Assembly (NCBI RefSeq): GCF_009720865.1
Contig: NZ_WNLA01000006.1
Location: 1 to 64,000 of the forward strand
Length of the DNA stretch: 64,000 nt
Reading direction: 5' to 3'
Source of the DNA: Pseudoduganella ginsengisoli
Lineage (GTDB): Bacteria; Pseudomonadota; Gammaproteobacteria; Burkholderiales; Burkholderiaceae_D
Part shown: piece after piece, positions 26,952 to 36,758 of the stretch
Layout: every line of letters begins with the position of its first letter
How positions within the stretch are numbered: position 1 is the first letter of the stretch
Notes under the pieces: model-generated
The model's database searches: none
The model's input: the letters and a program-made list of their open reading frames with translations, nothing else
What the model was told of the DNA's origin: nothing
Translations under genes and position numbers: made by a program

Positions 26952-27124
26952 ATCGGTCGGTGCCCACAAGCTGTTTTCGCTTGTCGGCATCGCTCCACCG
27001 GCGGAAAAGGCAACACCCATTGCATGCGACCGCAGGATTGGCTACAGGCACCCTCGACCACTTGCATGCGCCGTATCGGGCGAGACCATAGACCTGTTCC
27101 CCCATCTTATTTTTGGAGACAGGT

Positions 27125-28459
27125 ATGGACAAGAACGCAGTCACGACACCGGTTGCCCCGCTGGTGCCCGCCACCATCCTCGGCCGGCAGCAAATGCGGA
27201 TTCCCACCGCAGGCAAGATCCGCGCCGGCATCAAAGTGCTCACCAAGGCGGCCGCCGCCAATCCGGCCATCAAGGCGCTCTACGACGACGGCCTGGCGCA
27301 CAACGCCACGTTTGAACAGATCGAGCAAAAAATCGCCGAGCGCTTCCCCGACGTGAAGACGCCGCTGGCCCCAAAAAATGTCGCATGGTTCACGGTCCGC
27401 CCCAACGATTTCCCCAATCCAGCGCTGGCTGGCCAGATCCTGGCAGCATATGGCGAAGACCGCGGCGATGGCGAAGTGCGCCTGTACCGCTTCCCCGTCA
27501 TCTTCCCGGCCGACGCCTGGCAAAGCGTGATGCCCCACGAACTGGCCTGCTGGGCGCGGAGCGAAAAGCGCTACTGGAGCGAATACTCGCTTGATGGCCA
27601 GACACGGCGCTGCATGATGTTTTCGCCCGCCAAGGTGGACCAGCACAAGCAGCGCGCCGTGCGCACCTTTGGCGGGCGCGGCACGCAACCACGGCCCGAG
27701 AACGACGGGTTGTGCGATCCTGAGCGCTGCCCGGAATTCCAGAACCGCCAGTGCAACCTGTCGGGCCGCTTCATCTTCTATATTCCCGGCATCCGCTCGC
27801 TCGACGCGTTCGAACTGCACACCAACAGTTTCTATGCGCTGTCGCGCGCCATCGAGCGCTTCGAGGCCATCGCTTTCATGCGCGGCGGCCGGATCGCCGG
27901 CTTCCTCGACCGCAACCGCACGCCGTTTTATTTTACCAAGAAGCTGCGCGAGGTATCGCACCTGGACGCCAAGACCGGACAACCGGTGCGCAGCGCGCAC
28001 TGGATCATCGAACTGGAAGCACCGGTCGACGTGGCCGCGCTGCTCGCCCAACAGGATGTGGAGTCCACGCTGCGCATCGCGGACGACGCTGCACGCGCGC
28101 TGCAAGGCGACGTCGCGCCAATGCCCAATGACGCGAGCGATTCCATCCAGGTAGTGGACATGCCGGCTGATGCAGCGGGCAATACCCCGGCTGCCACGCA
28201 AGCCCGGCAAACGCCCTCGCGGAGCACGGCGGCGGCACCGCCAGCCAACGCGGAAGGCGCGGATGCGGTCTACGCACTGGGCGCCGAACTTGGCGTGGAG
28301 CGCGCCCGGCTGGATGCCTACCTGGATTGGGCATGGGGTGCTGGCTGGCGGCGCAACGCGCAGGGCATCAAGCGTGTGCAGGCCGAACTGGCGCGCTACC
28401 AAGGCAATGCCGAGGGATTGCGCCAACACATCGACGCCGAAATCGGCCCACAGGAATAA
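27125..28459 (+). CDS. Gp3-like putative recombination directionality factor
   Basis: This 444-residue protein matches the Gp3-like family found on proteobacterial plasmids and elements, named after the phiC31 recombination directionality factor and often listed as a hydrolase or metal-binding protein. Conserved parts are IPTAGKIRAGIKVLT near the start, LYRFPVIFPADAW, and a cysteine group CDPERCPEFQNRQCNL that probably holds a metal, then LSGRFIFYIPGI. The last 130 residues are a linker and a helical tail (ALGAELGVERARLDAYLDWA). The start is set by GGAGAC just ahead. A direct role in excision is unproven; its constant company with SbcD/SbcC genes also suggests DNA repair or replication. Confidence 0.65.
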   Translation: MDKNAVTTPVAPLVPATILGRQQMRIPTAGKIRAGIKVLTKAAAANPAIKALYDDGLAHNATFEQIEQKIAERFPDVKTPLAPKNVAWFTVRPNDFPNPALAGQILAAYGEDRGDGEVRLYRFPVIFPADAWQSVMPHELACWARSEKRYWSEYSLDGQTRRCMMFSPAKVDQHKQRAVRTFGGRGTQPRPENDGLCDPERCPEFQNRQCNLSGRFIFYIPGIRSLDAFELHTNSFYALSRAIERFEAIAFMRGGRIAGFLDRNRTPFYFTKKLREVSHLDAKTGQPVRSAHWIIELEAPVDVAALLAQQDVESTLRIADDAARALQGDVAPMPNDASDSIQVVDMPADAAGNTPAATQARQTPSRSTAAAPPANAEGADAVYALGAELGVERARLDAYLDWAWGAGWRRNAQGIKRVQAELARYQGNAEGLRQHIDAEIGPQE

Positions 28460-28469
28460 GGAGTTCGCC

Positions 28470-29774
28470 ATGATCACCATCGCGCACTTCTCCGACCTGC
28501 ACTATGCCGACGACACGCTGGCCGAAGTGGACCGCTGCTTCGCCCATGCCGTGGACGAGGCCATCCGCCACGGCGCGGAAGTGGCCATCATCACCGGCGA
28601 TAGCACCGACCACGCACTGCCGGCGCACTCCCCCGCCTTCGCCGCGCTGGCCCGGCAAATCCGCCGCCTGGCCGACCATTGTCCCGTGCTGATGCTGCAG
28701 GGCACCTACAGCCATGAGCCGCCAGGCATGCTGCGCCTGTTCTCCCTGCTGGGCGGCCGCTATCCGGTACATGTGGCCGACCGGATCGAACAGGTGACGC
28801 TGCTGGGTGATGGCAGCTGGCTGGCTTCGGCCAACTGGCGCTTCGACACCGTGCCAAGCGGTGCGCGGCTGCTGTGCAGTTGCATTCCCACCTTGAACAA
28901 GGCGGCGCTGGCCGCCACCGTCGGCGCGGGCAACGCCGCCTGCGCCATGGGCGAACACCTGGCCATGCTGCTGGAGGGGCTGGCGCCCATGCATGACGCG
29001 GCACGCGCACGCGGCATCCCGACGGCCGGGCTGTCACATGGCACGGTGCATAGCTGCACCACCGAACACGGCGTGCCGATGGCGGGCCTGGACCATGAAT
29101 TCACCAAGGGAGCGCTGTTTTCCGCGCACGCCAGCGCCTTCCTGTTGGGCCATATCCATATGCACCAATGCTGGCGCATCGAGGGCCAAATGATCGCCTA
29201 CCCGGGATCGATCGGGCGGCTACATTACGGCGAGCAGGGTGAAAAAGGCTTCCTGGTATGGCATGTCGAAGCGGATGGCGCCGATTACGTGTTCATCCCG
29301 ACGCCAGCGCGCCGCACGCATGAATTGACGTTTGAGGGTCCGCCCGATATCGCGGCCTTGTCCGACTTCGCCCGGCAGCATGACCTGGCGGGGACATGGA
29401 TACGGGTGCGCTGGTGCGTCCCCGAGGAAGCCGCGCATCAGGTCGATCGCGACGCCATCGCCGCCACGCTGACTGGGGCGGCCGGGATCAAGCTGGAAGG
29501 GCGCGTGCTGCCCGTATCGCGCGCCCGGTCGGCGGGAATTGCGCGCGCGGCCGACCTGCACGCGCAACTGCGGGCATGGGCGGCGGCCACCTCGACGGAC
29601 GCCACGCCGCTGGCGGCCTGCCTGGACGTCCTGGAACGACACAGCCCGGAGGCCATTGCGGAGCGGTTGCTGACATCGGAATCGAGGGAAGACGCCGGGT
29701 TGAAGATCGGGAACCAGGGTGGATCATGGCATGACCGTGCGGAGGCGCCAGCCCCTGCCGTTGTCACCATCTGA
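28470..29774 (+). CDS. SbcD/Mre11-like metallophosphoesterase (exonuclease subunit)
   Basis: This 434-residue protein is the nuclease half of an SbcCD/Mre11-Rad50-like complex that trims DNA ends and hairpins. Metal-binding motifs are FSDLHYADD (Asp 9, His 11), ITGDSTDHA (Asp 44), GTYSHE in place of the usual GNHD near 77, and LLGHIHMHQ near 230. The C-terminal third is a capping and SbcC-binding part. The GTxSHE variant keeps the His but not the standard Asn, a feature I believe is common to element-borne members. AAGGAG precedes the ATG, and the SbcC-like gene begins 12 bases after the stop. Confidence 0.85.
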   Translation: MITIAHFSDLHYADDTLAEVDRCFAHAVDEAIRHGAEVAIITGDSTDHALPAHSPAFAALARQIRRLADHCPVLMLQGTYSHEPPGMLRLFSLLGGRYPVHVADRIEQVTLLGDGSWLASANWRFDTVPSGARLLCSCIPTLNKAALAATVGAGNAACAMGEHLAMLLEGLAPMHDAARARGIPTAGLSHGTVHSCTTEHGVPMAGLDHEFTKGALFSAHASAFLLGHIHMHQCWRIEGQMIAYPGSIGRLHYGEQGEKGFLVWHVEADGADYVFIPTPARRTHELTFEGPPDIAALSDFARQHDLAGTWIRVRWCVPEEAAHQVDRDAIAATLTGAAGIKLEGRVLPVSRARSAGIARAADLHAQLRAWAAATSTDATPLAACLDVLERHSPEAIAERLLTSESREDAGLKIGNQGGSWHDRAEAPAPAVVTI

Positions 29775-29786
29775 AAGGACCGTGCC

Positions 29787-32213
29787 ATGACTCCCCTGTC
29801 CCTGACACTCACCGGCTTTTGCGGCATCCGCGATGGACTGGGCCGCGACAGCATCACCGTCGACTTCGAACGCGAGACCGGGGGCGCCGCGCTGGTGGCG
29901 CTAACCGGTCGCAACGGTCGCGGCAAGAGCACCATCCTCGACAACATGACGCCCTACCCCACCATGCCATCGCGCGCCGGCGCCGATGGACTGGGCGCGT
30001 TTTCCTATTACGACGAGGTATACCTGCCGGAAAACCACAAAGAGTTCGAATGGGCGATGGACGGCGTGCGCTACCGCAGCCACCTGGTGATACGCCTGAA
30101 CGGCAAGCGCCGCATCGAAGCCTACCTGCACCGGCGGGATGGACAAGGCTGGTCGCCGGTACGGCTGCACAATGGCACCGTGTCGGACGGCAAAATGGAG
30201 ACCTATAGCCGCTGCGTGGAAGGCATTGCAGGATCGGCTGCGACGTTTTTCAGTACGGCGTTCTCCGCCCAGCAACGTCGCCAATTGTCCAGCTACCGCA
30301 ATGGCGAGATCAAGAGCCTGCTGGCCGACCTGCTGCGCCAGGACGCCGTGCGCGAGCGTGGCGAACGCGCCGCCGAAGTGCTCAAACTGCTGCGCGCGGG
30401 TCTGATGGCCCAGCGCCAGCAACTGCAAGCCCAGCGCTTGGCGCTGGCAACGTTGGCGCAGGAGCGCGATGCTCTGGGCAACACCAGCGCCAAGGCAGAC
30501 CTGGCGCGGCAAAACCGCAATGTCGCCGCTGCCAGGCTTGACGCCAAGCGTAACGCACTGGCCGCCCTGCGCGCCGAGGAAACCATGGTGGCCGCCACCG
30601 AGGCTCGCCGCGCCCAACTCCTGGCGGAACGCGAGGCGGCGCAAATCGAACACCGGCAGGCACTTGATGCGCTGGAAGCGGAACTGCGGCGCGAACAGGC
30701 GGCATTCGACGAGATGGCCGAGCGGCACGCCCAACGCGCGGCACGCCGTGAAACCCATCATGTTTCGCTCCTCGCCCAGCGCACCACGTTGCTGGATGCG
30801 CGTGAACAGGCGCGCCATGCGCAGCGCGCCGCGATCCGGCTGCCGCTATTACAGCTCATTACGGCGCGGCGCGAAGCGGACCTGGCGGGCCTGCAGGACG
30901 CGCTGGCGGAGCGTGAACGCGCCGAATCCGCATTGGCGCTGGCGCAATCCCGGCAAGCCGGTATCGAGCGCGAGGCCGGCCAGGCGGCACTGCGTGCACA
31001 GGAACTGCGGCAACGCTTCACCTTGACCGCGGAAGTGCCGTGCGCCGGCATGGCGTTGCAAACCGGCTGCAAGCTGTTGGCCGATGCCCATACCGCACAG
31101 GCGTTGCTGCCGGATGCAGGCGCTGTGGTGGCGCGGCTCAACGAACAGCATGCCCGGCTTGCTACCGAGATTACGGCACTGCAGCACCAATCCACCGGCA
31201 TTGAGCAGCTGCGCCAGGCGGAACGGCACGCCGCATTGAAGTTGACACGCAGCCGCCAGCGGCTCGCGCGCCACGAGCACATGGCGGCGCGGCTGGACGC
31301 CCTGCTGCGATCCTCCGCCATGCTGGCGGAGCTTGAGGACCGGATCGCCTCGCACACCGAGCACTGCGGCATCGAGCGGGCCGAAGAAAGCAGGGAATAC
31401 GACTTGCAACGCAGCCGCCTGGAGCAAACCAATAGCCGGCGCAAGCAGGCGGCAAGCCCCACTGAAACGGTGGCGCGCCTCGACACGCTGCTTGCAGCGC
31501 TGCCCCCCGCGTTCGACCACGGCCGGGTTGGACTTGCCAACCAGGAATGCGAGGAAGCGGCGGCACGCTTGCAGGCGGCGGAGCAGGCGCACATGGCGGC
31601 GATGCGGGAAATGGACCGAGCAAACGAACTGGCCCGCCAATACGATGCACTGGCGCTAGCCTGCCAGGCGCACGAGCTACGCTTGCAGCAGCTGGAACGG
31701 AGGATGGAAGACTGGTCGCTGCTGGCTAAGGCGCTGGGCAACGACGGCATCATTGCGCTCGCCATCGACGACGCCGGGCCGGAGCTCTCGAGCCTGGCCA
31801 ACCAGTTGCTGCTCGCCTGCTACGGCCCGCGCTTTTCCGTCTCGATCAAAACGCAACTGGCCACCGCCAAGGGCGAACTGCGCGAAGGCTTTGATATTAC
31901 GGTGCACGACGCGCACAGCAATACGTTCAAGAGCGTGGCGAAGATGAGCGGTGGCGAGCGCATCTGGACCAACGAGTGCCTGACGCGCGCCATGGCGCTA
32001 TACCTGGCGCAGACCGACGACCCGCGCTGCGCCACACTATTCTCCGACGAGGCCGATGGCGCATTCGACGCACAGAACAAGCGGCGTTTCATGGCCATGA
32101 AACGGGAAGTGTTGCGCATTGGCGGATATGCGCAGGAGTACTTCATTTCGCATACGCCCGAGTTAACAGAGATGGCGGACGCCATCATCAACCTGGAAAA
32201 CTATGCAGCCTGA
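29787..32213 (+). CDS. SbcC/Rad50-like ATPase
   Basis: This 808-residue SMC-type ATPase partners the SbcD-like nuclease. Walker A is TGRNGRGKST (40-49); the ABC signature KMSGGERIW and the D-loop region SDEADGAFD are near the C-terminus. Between them is a long Ala/Arg/Glu-rich coiled coil. A central hinge has CAGMALQTGC, two cysteines where Rad50 has its zinc hook, though not in the strict CxxC form. It is shorter than E. coli SbcC (about 1050), as usual for element-borne versions. It ends the operon that begins at 25664. Confidence 0.88.
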   Translation: MTPLSLTLTGFCGIRDGLGRDSITVDFERETGGAALVALTGRNGRGKSTILDNMTPYPTMPSRAGADGLGAFSYYDEVYLPENHKEFEWAMDGVRYRSHLVIRLNGKRRIEAYLHRRDGQGWSPVRLHNGTVSDGKMETYSRCVEGIAGSAATFFSTAFSAQQRRQLSSYRNGEIKSLLADLLRQDAVRERGERAAEVLKLLRAGLMAQRQQLQAQRLALATLAQERDALGNTSAKADLARQNRNVAAARLDAKRNALAALRAEETMVAATEARRAQLLAEREAAQIEHRQALDALEAELRREQAAFDEMAERHAQRAARRETHHVSLLAQRTTLLDAREQARHAQRAAIRLPLLQLITARREADLAGLQDALAERERAESALALAQSRQAGIEREAGQAALRAQELRQRFTLTAEVPCAGMALQTGCKLLADAHTAQALLPDAGAVVARLNEQHARLATEITALQHQSTGIEQLRQAERHAALKLTRSRQRLARHEHMAARLDALLRSSAMLAELEDRIASHTEHCGIERAEESREYDLQRSRLEQTNSRRKQAASPTETVARLDTLLAALPPAFDHGRVGLANQECEEAAARLQAAEQAHMAAMREMDRANELARQYDALALACQAHELRLQQLERRMEDWSLLAKALGNDGIIALAIDDAGPELSSLANQLLLACYGPRFSVSIKTQLATAKGELREGFDITVHDAHSNTFKSVAKMSGGERIWTNECLTRAMALYLAQTDDPRCATLFSDEADGAFDAQNKRRFMAMKREVLRIGGYAQEYFISHTPELTEMADAIINLENYAA

Positions 32214-32249
32214 GCGCGCGCAAATTCGATCCGCAAATCGGCATCGATG

Positions 32250-32741
32250 TCACACCGTCGAAGGCATGGAGAACGGCACTGCCTTGGCAAAGCGCATCCA
32301 GTCTCGAAGCGGCACGGCACCATTTCCCACCATTAATTCGCCATGATGTAATCCAAACTCGCCGCCCACTTCCAGGAGTTTGACCAGCGGCTCGAATAAA
32401 TCGGGATATCTCCCGGCGATAGGGTCACCTTCGTCAATGCCTTCGCACCACTGCAAGTAACATTCGCACGCTCTACGCAAGTACGCGTTTCGTACCTTGT
32501 CCCCCACTGCCGACTGGAACCGTTCCATCGCTTTTTTCGCGACGTGGCCATCAATAGAAAGCATCGACAACGGATTAAAAAATGGCGAAGGCATACTAAT
32601 TCCTTGCTCTCCCGACATAATAGCCACACGTCTGATATATTCGCCGGCCAAGTTTTCCACCAACTCGGGGGAGCATCCCGCCATATCGAAGTTTATTTTC
32701 GATAGCCGGACTAGCCCATGTTCTACTCTGGATTCCATCAT
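32250..32741 (-). CDS. Probable immunity protein for the adjacent toxin
   Basis: This 163-residue soluble protein, largely helical and without signal peptide, is not a family I recognise. It is called immunity protein from position only: it begins 18 bases after the stop of the polymorphic toxin gene, on the same strand, the usual toxin-immunity layout. The start is one of two adjacent ATGs (32741 or 32738). Base composition is lower in GC than in the SbcC gene next to it, which suggests separate acquisition. Confidence 0.5.
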   Translation of the reverse strand: MMESRVEHGLVRLSKINFDMAGCSPELVENLAGEYIRRVAIMSGEQGISMPSPFFNPLSMLSIDGHVAKKAMERFQSAVGDKVRNAYLRRACECYLQWCEGIDEGDPIAGRYPDLFEPLVKLLEVGGEFGLHHGELMVGNGAVPLRDWMRFAKAVPFSMPSTV

Positions 32742-32759
32742 GTCATCAACTCTAACTAG

Positions 32760-34151
32760 TTACCATCCACCAAAACCGGGGAATGTACCATAGCCCGGCT
32801 GAGGCGGGGCCAAGTCATGCGCACCGGGCGGCGTTGAATTAAATCGACCTGCGCCGCCCAGTGCTTGGGGATCCCATGCCGCTGGGTTTCGGTATGGGAT
32901 TCCCTTGGCCATCAAACTGCGCTCGCCTAACTCGTGCGCTGCCAGTTGTTGAAACCATGCCTGGCCGTCGAGGGATAAAGGTCCTTTTTGGGCCTGCATC
33001 CATGCGAACGCGATTTCATCATCGGCAGAAAAGCGCATCAAATTAAATTTACCGGTACCGCCTTCAGGAATAGCATGCTTTCCAAAAAATAGGTGCTTCT
33101 TCAATGTGGTGGCTTCTTGAATCGACAACCCCGTATTTGCCGAGACCGCCGCGATATCGCCCATGTATTTCGACCTAATGGACGAATAGGCCATTTCAGC
33201 CGGGTCATTGATGACAGTTTCACCTGCCCCGGTAAAGCCTGTGCGACCGGTATTGTTCGGCGCGTGGTTGATACCGGTCTTTGGTGATGAGGCCCTCCGC
33301 ATGCTTGTCGTCGCGGACTCGGTCAACTTCATTGCGGCCGCAATACCTGGCCGCACTTGCAACTGCGGATGCCCCAGCAGTTTCCGCTCATTCCCGATTA
33401 GCCATTCCGCAAACCTGGGCCCCAACCTGGGGCTCTGCCGGATCTCTTGCAAAAGCGAAGCTTTATTTCCTCGACCTCGCGTGAGGTATGTCACCAAGGC
33501 CGCAAGGATCGCGGTCATCATGATTACATGTCCCTGCGACAAATGCCATGCGGCCGTATGGGTATTACCGGAAGCAGGAGAGATACTTTTCCATGTATCG
33601 CGGAGGTCGTCCGGTGCCGCTCCCCATGCTTCGCGGAAGCCACGTTCATACTGATCCAGCGCAGCAGGCAGCATACTGGCGAGACCTTCGGCCAATTGCT
33701 TCAGCCCCATCAGCGCCATGATCCAGGTCGCTACCTGGGCACCAGCCGCGGTGCCAATCGCCGCCCCCGGGATGGCACCAACGCCCAATGCGACGGAGCC
33801 GATAGCCCCGCCCAAGGCAGCGCCCGCGACCACAGCACCGCCGTAATACAGGGCAATTTCCTTGCAAGCGGCGACAAGTATGTCCCAGACAGCGGCAATG
33901 CCAATACCGGACAACTGTTGCTCCACCATCCGCCGAGCCATCGGGCCAGACTGATCGAGCGCTTGCCGCACACGTTCGACCCGGCCGATCCCGGCAGTGA
34001 ATTGATTACCAAAATTGGTGAACGCTTGCGCAGCAGGCCGTCCCACGGAATCGTACAAGCGGCCGACAGCGACGCCTGCGCCGGTGCTCAGCCGTTGTTC
34101 AACCCGCTCCAACTCCCGCCAGATGTGTACATGATCTTTTCCGTTTAACAA
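32760..34151 (-). CDS. Polymorphic toxin with DUF6861-like N-terminus and HExxE end
   Basis: The protein has 463 residues. The N-terminal third resembles the DUF6861 domain of type VI-associated effectors: a helix (IWRELERVEQRLS) and two glycine-rich hydrophobic stretches (YYGGAVVAGAALGGAIGSVA and LGVGAIPGAAIGTAAGAQVA) able to enter membranes. A linker precedes a C-terminal toxin domain with LKKHLFFGKHAIPEGG, FSADDEIAFAWMQ and AAHELGERSLM, a zincin-like His-Glu pair that suggests a peptidase; this is inference. The likely start is a TTG at 34151 with GGGAG ahead of it. No type VI secretion gene is in the window, so delivery would depend on the host. Confidence 0.6.
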   Translation of the reverse strand: MLNGKDHVHIWRELERVEQRLSTGAGVAVGRLYDSVGRPAAQAFTNFGNQFTAGIGRVERVRQALDQSGPMARRMVEQQLSGIGIAAVWDILVAACKEIALYYGGAVVAGAALGGAIGSVALGVGAIPGAAIGTAAGAQVATWIMALMGLKQLAEGLASMLPAALDQYERGFREAWGAAPDDLRDTWKSISPASGNTHTAAWHLSQGHVIMMTAILAALVTYLTRGRGNKASLLQEIRQSPRLGPRFAEWLIGNERKLLGHPQLQVRPGIAAAMKLTESATTSMRRASSPKTGINHAPNNTGRTGFTGAGETVINDPAEMAYSSIRSKYMGDIAAVSANTGLSIQEATTLKKHLFFGKHAIPEGGTGKFNLMRFSADDEIAFAWMQAQKGPLSLDGQAWFQQLAAHELGERSLMAKGIPYRNPAAWDPQALGGAGRFNSTPPGAHDLAPPQPGYGTFPGFGGW

Positions 34152-34806
34152 AAATCAAACTCCCGATTAGGTCGCCGCGCCGCTCCAGCAATGAAAAGGA
34201 CGGCGTGTGCTCTCCTTCACTGCTGAACCACTGGATTTTTAAAACGAAAACAATATCATATTTACAATATACGAAACCGCACAGTACGTTGCATGAACAG
34301 GTATGCGGCAGCGCTAGCGCTTGCTTTGAGCCGCTGAGCATTGTGCAGGTCATCAACAAACAAGAAGCGGCGGGGTGCGGCGCGCGCGTGACCGCCAGCC
34401 GGAACGAACGCCCGCCAGTACACCGTGCCCGCTTCGGGGCAATCTTATGCGACGCCAGACGCCGGTTTCGCACCTTGAAACCTCACACAAAACTATTACC
34501 AGTGCCGACCAAGCCGCTGTGCGACGATGGGTTCATCGTTCAAAGCGGGTGCAGCCGCCCTTCCTTTTCAATCATGCGGATCTGCCTCACTACTACTTCC
34601 GACCAGCGCCTCAGGCGCTCAGCAGTGCGCTCCGCTTCCGAGTGGGACAGCCATTCATCGCCAAGCGACTTGTTCGCCAGTGCGCATGCAGGCCTGTCAG
34701 GCCAATGTGCGCAGCTAACACCAGGGGGAGGCCAGCAACGGCAGGCCCCAGCAAATGCGCTCTTGTTCCACATAAGACGATGAGACGAAGCCCCTCCAGT
34801 TCGCGC
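34152..34806. other. Gap behind the toxin gene; degenerate sequence
   Basis: Open frames exist on both strands, but none looks like a whole gene. The stretch just upstream of 34200 is AT-richer and may hold the toxin promoter. The sequence before 34807 could be the decayed front half of the ORF that follows. Confidence 0.35.
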
Positions 34807-35229
34807 ATGACCCGGGCGACATTTGTACGCGCCAGGATGTGGCCGTTCCGCACGTACGAATGGATGCAAGAGAACGCTGCAATGCTTGAGCCCGTCAACG
34901 ACGTGTCGGACGAGCACGGCAAGGATCTTGGGAACGCCAGCCATGCCAGGGGAACCGACATCGACATGTATCATTTTTACGTGTTCGCTGGACGCCAATG
35001 CGATGGCAGTATGTCCAACTACGAAAAATTGGCCCAGCGCCTACTCGACCTGCCCAAGCTCACCAGCGATAACGCGGACACGCGCGCGGCGCAGGCGGCG
35101 AACGCCGAAATCCAGTCCTGGATCGCTGCAATGCGCGCCGAGATCGACAAGCTAGCGGCCTCCGGATCGGTTACCCAGTTCGGCCACATCTGCAGCGGTC
35201 CAGATCAAGAAAAGGACCGGTTTACCTAA
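34807..35229 (+). pseudogene. Probable C-terminal fragment of a hydrolase-like protein
   Basis: From an ATG at 34807 a 140-residue protein is open. It contains SDEHGKDLGNASHARGTDID, MYHFYVFAG and an orderly helical tail (NAEIQSWIAAMRAEIDKLAA). The spaced His and Asp residues in HGKDLGNASHARGTDID recall zinc peptidases or amidases acting on cell walls, but I cannot name the family. The frame continues upstream to 34375 with unconvincing sequence, so the gene seems to have lost its N-terminal part. It converges on the PLD gene with a four-base overlap. A short intact gene is the alternative. Confidence 0.35.
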
Positions 35230-36539
35230 CTACATTTAACTTGATATAACGGATCGGCTTCCATCAGATTAAAGCGGGCGCACTCCAGATCCTGATGTGA
35301 GAATAGCGGCTGGAATTGTTTCTCGAGCATAATGCTCTCGAATGAGAGATGCAGAGCTTTCGCCCGCGCAAGCTTCTTTAGTCCGCTCTTGATATCCGCG
35401 CCTGGCCTGACTAGTCGTTTTGCCACATCGACAGCATGGCGCGCTTGCAGCAATCCGTCGATCGCGTGTGTGACATATTTTTTTTCCAACGAGATATCCA
35501 TGGCCGTGCGGATACGCTCCGCAAAGATCTTCTTCAATGAGTCGATTTGATCGGCGTTCGAACTTGCTGCAATCGGCACCATGCCCAACTCTTCACGTAG
35601 CGCCTCCAGAAATGCTGGCAATTGGGGTAAAGTCGGATTGATTGACCACGGATTAACGTTCCCTTGGAAAGCCGGGAACCGACCGGAATTCAATATTGCA
35701 CGCAGTGCACTGACAGCGGCATCCGTCAATTCGAACGGTGGAGGCAACGGGCAACGGTCGTTTCGTTCGATTGCGAGTTTTGTGTACTGCTCGTCAAGCG
35801 CGCCATTAGACAGCACTTCGTCAACATGCAACCAGTAAGGCTTACGGCGCTCGTCGGGTAAGCCATCGTTACGGGCACACCAGCAGAGTATCCAGCGGTC
35901 CGGCTGAACTTTGTCGTTCTCCAAAAAGGAGACCGCGTCTTTGACCATCCCCATGGGCACGACATCTTCGTTATATTGCACCTCGCCCGCAACCCAACAG
36001 ACATAGAATTCATCTGGCGCGACTGACTGATACTCTGGCAATTCCTTAGGCTTCGCGTCGTTCCTAATCGCACCCGTCTTGACTGCGCGATCCCATTGGG
36101 CGCGTAGTGCGGCCACGCGCTCAAGTTTTTCCTTAGTTGTGGGATACGTTGCCACAGCCTGGGATTTATAGGATTCAAGTAGCGCGTCTAACCCGGCAAG
36201 TGCTCGCGATTCCTGAACTACGAATCCTGCCTCTTCCAAGCCTTCTGCGCTAAGCCCGTTGGCGGTCAAATTGAAGCTGCCCACTGCGGCCTTCGTCGCG
36301 CCAAGGTAAATCTTGGCATGCAGGTTGTCGAGAAAATGCACATTCTCCCAACCGAGCAGGTCTGCGATTTCCATAATCGCCGAGGGATTGGTACCCAAGG
36401 TCGGGGACAGTACGATTTCCTTGAGAAGTTTTGCCTCAATATAAGTTGCCCAGTCGATCCCGACATAGGCTACTGCAATTCGAATTGGCAATATGTCTCG
36501 CAGCGCGCGTTGAATGTCCGATCCGTGAACGAGTTGCAT
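35226..36539 (-). CDS. Phospholipase D-fold protein, possible nuclease
   Basis: This 437-residue protein carries one HKD motif, LHAKIYLGATKAAVGSFNLT (about 73-92), with the His-x-Lys followed by the Gly-Ser-x-Asn typical of PLD-family nucleases and restriction enzymes such as BfiI. One motif per chain means it would work as a dimer. The rest (about 150-430) is of unknown family and probably recognises the substrate. The ATG at 36539 was chosen; a TTG four codons earlier is possible. It stands alone between the toxin region and the PRTRC cassette, consistent with defence cargo. Confidence 0.7.
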   Translation of the reverse strand: MQLVHGSDIQRALRDILPIRIAVAYVGIDWATYIEAKLLKEIVLSPTLGTNPSAIMEIADLLGWENVHFLDNLHAKIYLGATKAAVGSFNLTANGLSAEGLEEAGFVVQESRALAGLDALLESYKSQAVATYPTTKEKLERVAALRAQWDRAVKTGAIRNDAKPKELPEYQSVAPDEFYVCWVAGEVQYNEDVVPMGMVKDAVSFLENDKVQPDRWILCWCARNDGLPDERRKPYWLHVDEVLSNGALDEQYTKLAIERNDRCPLPPPFELTDAAVSALRAILNSGRFPAFQGNVNPWSINPTLPQLPAFLEALREELGMVPIAASSNADQIDSLKKIFAERIRTAMDISLEKKYVTHAIDGLLQARHAVDVAKRLVRPGADIKSGLKKLARAKALHLSFESIMLEKQFQPLFSHQDLECARFNLMEADPLYQVKCS

Positions 36540-36758
36540 GACGATTCCCAAGAGCAGTTATCGATGTGTCATCGTAGCAAGTATTGGGGTCGGGAAGCAA
36601 ATGAATGGTCGATTTCGCCCTTGCAGGCCACACACGCGCTCTGCACAAGTCAGAGAGATATGGAAAGGAATGCCGCGTTGTCGCTTCATGCGTATCGCCT
36701 CTAGACCCAGTATGCCGAAGCCATACCATGGTTCCATGCCCACCAAAGGAGAACCGCC

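Noticed and set aside
27107..28480. 457-residue minus-strand frame opposite the Gp3-like gene
   Set aside because: Low-complexity Ala/Arg/Gly/His sequence typical of antisense frames in GC-rich genes. The plus-strand protein has a ribosome-binding site and family motifs.
30758..31801. 347-residue Ser/Arg/Ala-rich minus-strand frame
   Set aside because: Shadow of the SbcC coiled coil; composition is an artefact of complementary Ala, Glu and Gln codons.
34540..34998. 152-residue minus-strand frame ending in a plausible helix
   Set aside because: Only the last 45 residues look protein-like, there is no start site, and it overlaps the more orderly plus-strand fragment at 34807-35229.
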